Below are positions 6,391 to 7,923 of a DNA stretch of 7,923 nucleotides, one piece after another. The DNA comes from Flavobacteriaceae bacterium (GTDB lineage Bacteria; Bacteroidota; Bacteroidia; Flavobacteriales; Flavobacteriaceae): assembly GCA_947443815.1 (NCBI GenBank), contig CANEXR010000121.1, positions 1-7,923 of the forward strand, in the 5' to 3' direction. The first letter of the stretch is position 1. Each line of letters begins with the position of its first letter. The notes under the pieces are model-generated. The model made no database searches and was not told where the DNA came from. It saw only the letters and a list, made by a program, of their open reading frames with translations. A program made the translations under genes and the position numbers.

Positions 6391-6413
6391 TCAATACTGA
6401 TTATCTTAAAAAC

Positions 6414-7923
6414 ATGAAAGAATTACGTTATTTAAACAAATATTTTATTAAATATAAATACAGTTTTTTACTGGGAATTATCATCACTATTATCGCGCAG
6501 ATTTTTTCTTTGTTTACACCAAAACTAATAAGCAAATCACTTGGTGCAATCGAAAAATTTTATAATCTATCTGCAACTGAAAAATCATCTCAAATTGTTG
6601 TCTCGCATTTTCATAATGAGCTAATTGAAAACATCTTATACATTATAGGTACAACTATAATTGCTGGTTTTTTAACCTTTTTAATGCGTCAAACCTTGAT
6701 TGTGATGTCACGCCATATTGAATTTGATTTGAAAAATGAAGTTTTTCAGCAATATGAAAACCTATCACAAAATTTCTACAAACAAAATCGAACTGGAGAT
6801 TTAATGAACCGTATTAGTGAGGATGTATCCAAAGTAAGAATGTATGTTGGTCCAGCTGTCATGTACACTATCAATACTTTTATTCGTTTTGCAATAGTGA
6901 TTGCTTACATGTATAATGTTTCTCCAAAGTTGACTTTATATACTATATTACCATTGCCGCTTTTATCGTATGCTATATTTAAATTAAGTTCCGAAATCAA
7001 TATTCGAAGTACTATTTTTCAACAATATCTCTCCAAAGTTTCTAGTTTTTCGCAAGAAATATTCTCAGGAATTAGGGTAATAAAAGCGTATTCATTGGAG
7101 AATCAACACCAACAAAACATGGTGGATTTAGCTGATGAGAGTAAAAGCAAAAGTTTGAATTTAGCAAAAGTACAATCGCTATTTGGTCCTTTGATGTTAG
7201 CATTAATTGGGATAAGCAACTTGATTGTTATTTATTTTGGTGGTTTAATGTACATTGATGGTACTATAAAAAGCATTGGAACCATTGCAGAATTTATTTT
7301 ATATGTCAATATGTTAACTTGGCCCGTTGCCTCTTTGGGATGGGTTTCTTCTATGGTTCAGGAAGCCGAAGCATCGCAAAAACGTTTGAATGAATTTTTG
7401 AAAATCGAGCCTGAAATCAAAAATAAAAACCCGCATCATTCTATTATAGCAGGAACCATTACTTTCAACAATGTAAGTTACACCTACGAAGACACTAATA
7501 TTAGAGCGTTACAGCATGTTTCATTCACTGTCAAAAAAGGAGAAACCATAGCCATTTTAGGAAAAACAGGCTCGGGTAAATCAACTATTTTATCTTTAAT
7601 ATCTCGTTTATACGATGTAACTGAAGGTACAATAACAGTCGACGATACCGAAATCAGTCAATTAAATTTATTCGATTTGCGCAATAGTATTGGAATTGTA
7701 CCACAAGATGCATTTCTTTTTTCGGACAGTATAAAAAACAATATCAAGTTTGGGAAAGAAAATGCTACTGATGATGAAGTGATCGCTGCCGCAAAAAGCG
7801 CTGTAGTACATGACAACATTATTGGTTTTAATAAACAATACGAAACCATTTTAGGAGAAAGAGGTATCACATTATCTGGAGGACAAAAACAGCGTGTTTC
7901 GATAGCAAGAGCCATCATCAAAG
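6414..7923 (+). CDS. ABC exporter, fused permease-ATPase (type IV, MsbA/MdlA-like), 3' end missing
   Basis: The frame is open from ATG 6414 to the right edge, giving 503 residues of an expected 580-600. The N-terminal part is an ABC exporter membrane domain: TM1 at about 17-38, an extracytoplasmic stretch of some 30 polar residues, TM2 at about 70-95, a cytoplasmic block with QNFYKQNRTGDLMNRISEDV, and four further helices, with the coupling segment GIRVIKAYSLENQ. The nucleotide-binding domain begins near residue 345 and holds Walker A GKTGSGKST (383-391), the Q-loop PQD with Q431 and the signature LSGGQKQR from 487. Walker B, D-loop and H-loop lie beyond the window, so catalytic competence cannot be judged. 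It is an inner-membrane half-transporter working as a dimer; substrate is unknown (lipids, drugs or peptides in relatives). No partner half-transporter lies upstream. The start has an A-rich leader (TTAAAAAC before ATG). Family call is firm, function is not. Confidence 0.92.
   Translation, partial: MKELRYLNKYFIKYKYSFLLGIIITIIAQIFSLFTPKLISKSLGAIEKFYNLSATEKSSQIVVSHFHNELIENILYIIGTTIIAGFLTFLMRQTLIVMSRHIEFDLKNEVFQQYENLSQNFYKQNRTGDLMNRISEDVSKVRMYVGPAVMYTINTFIRFAIVIAYMYNVSPKLTLYTILPLPLLSYAIFKLSSEINIRSTIFQQYLSKVSSFSQEIFSGIRVIKAYSLENQHQQNMVDLADESKSKSLNLAKVQSLFGPLMLALIGISNLIVIYFGGLMYIDGTIKSIGTIAEFILYVNMLTWPVASLGWVSSMVQEAEASQKRLNEFLKIEPEIKNKNPHHSIIAGTITFNNVSYTYEDTNIRALQHVSFTVKKGETIAILGKTGSGKSTILSLISRLYDVTEGTITVDDTEISQLNLFDLRNSIGIVPQDAFLFSDSIKNNIKFGKENATDDEVIAAAKSAVVHDNIIGFNKQYETILGERGITLSGGQKQRVSIARAIIK

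Noticed and set aside
7658..7921. Minus-strand open frame of 87 codons with hydrophobic stretches at the right edge.
   Set aside because: Antisense to the Q-loop and LSGGQ part of the ABC exporter, whose frame is clearly the coding one.
1..7923. Possible undescribed multi-gene system, phage island or defence locus.
   Set aside because: Every gene belongs to a recognisable, mostly housekeeping family, base composition is uniform, and no mobile-element, repeat-array or toxin-antitoxin signature was seen.

Overview
The window is AT-rich chromosomal DNA that reads as Bacteroidota, most likely Flavobacterium or a close relative. Three lines of evidence support this. Starts lack Shine-Dalgarno sequences and are preceded by A/T-rich leaders. 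Three gene starts have a match to the Bacteroidota -7 promoter element TAnnTTTG close upstream. NusB is the long, about 310-residue form with a large N-terminal extension, and the other proteins also resemble flavobacterial housekeeping proteins. No RNA genes, insertion sequences, CRISPR arrays or phage genes were seen.

Layout. The plus-strand half (1-3630) holds the 3' end of a small NTF2-like (SnoaL/DUF4440-type) protein, a GT4 glycosyltransferase of the Corynebacterium-type glycogen synthase family with its own strong terminator, and then a two-gene unit: pepT (tripeptidase T) and a DUF1801/YdeI-OmdA family protein that begins two bases after the pepT stop. A symmetric hairpin at 3632-3660 ends this unit and also the converging minus-strand unit. 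The minus-strand part (3680-6216) holds, in transcription order, leucine (branched-chain amino acid) dehydrogenase, nusB and yajC. A -7 promoter element lies upstream of nusB and another upstream of the dehydrogenase. Divergent from the dehydrogenase, an ABC exporter gene (6414 onward) runs off the right edge after the LSGGQ signature, before Walker B.

How the genes work together. This is mostly housekeeping: peptide breakdown (PepT), oxidative deamination of branched-chain amino acids (leucine dehydrogenase, which in this group could feed branched-chain fatty acid synthesis), transcription antitermination (NusB), protein export (YajC), alpha-glucan synthesis (GT4) and lipid or drug export (ABC exporter). 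I see no evidence of a new multi-gene system. The points worth a second look are start-codon choices (pepT nine codons too long if the first ATG is used, TTG for the YdeI-family gene, GTG for nusB), an actinobacterial-type glycogen synthase without glg neighbours in view, the very tight nusB-yajC junction, and inverted repeats in two leaders.
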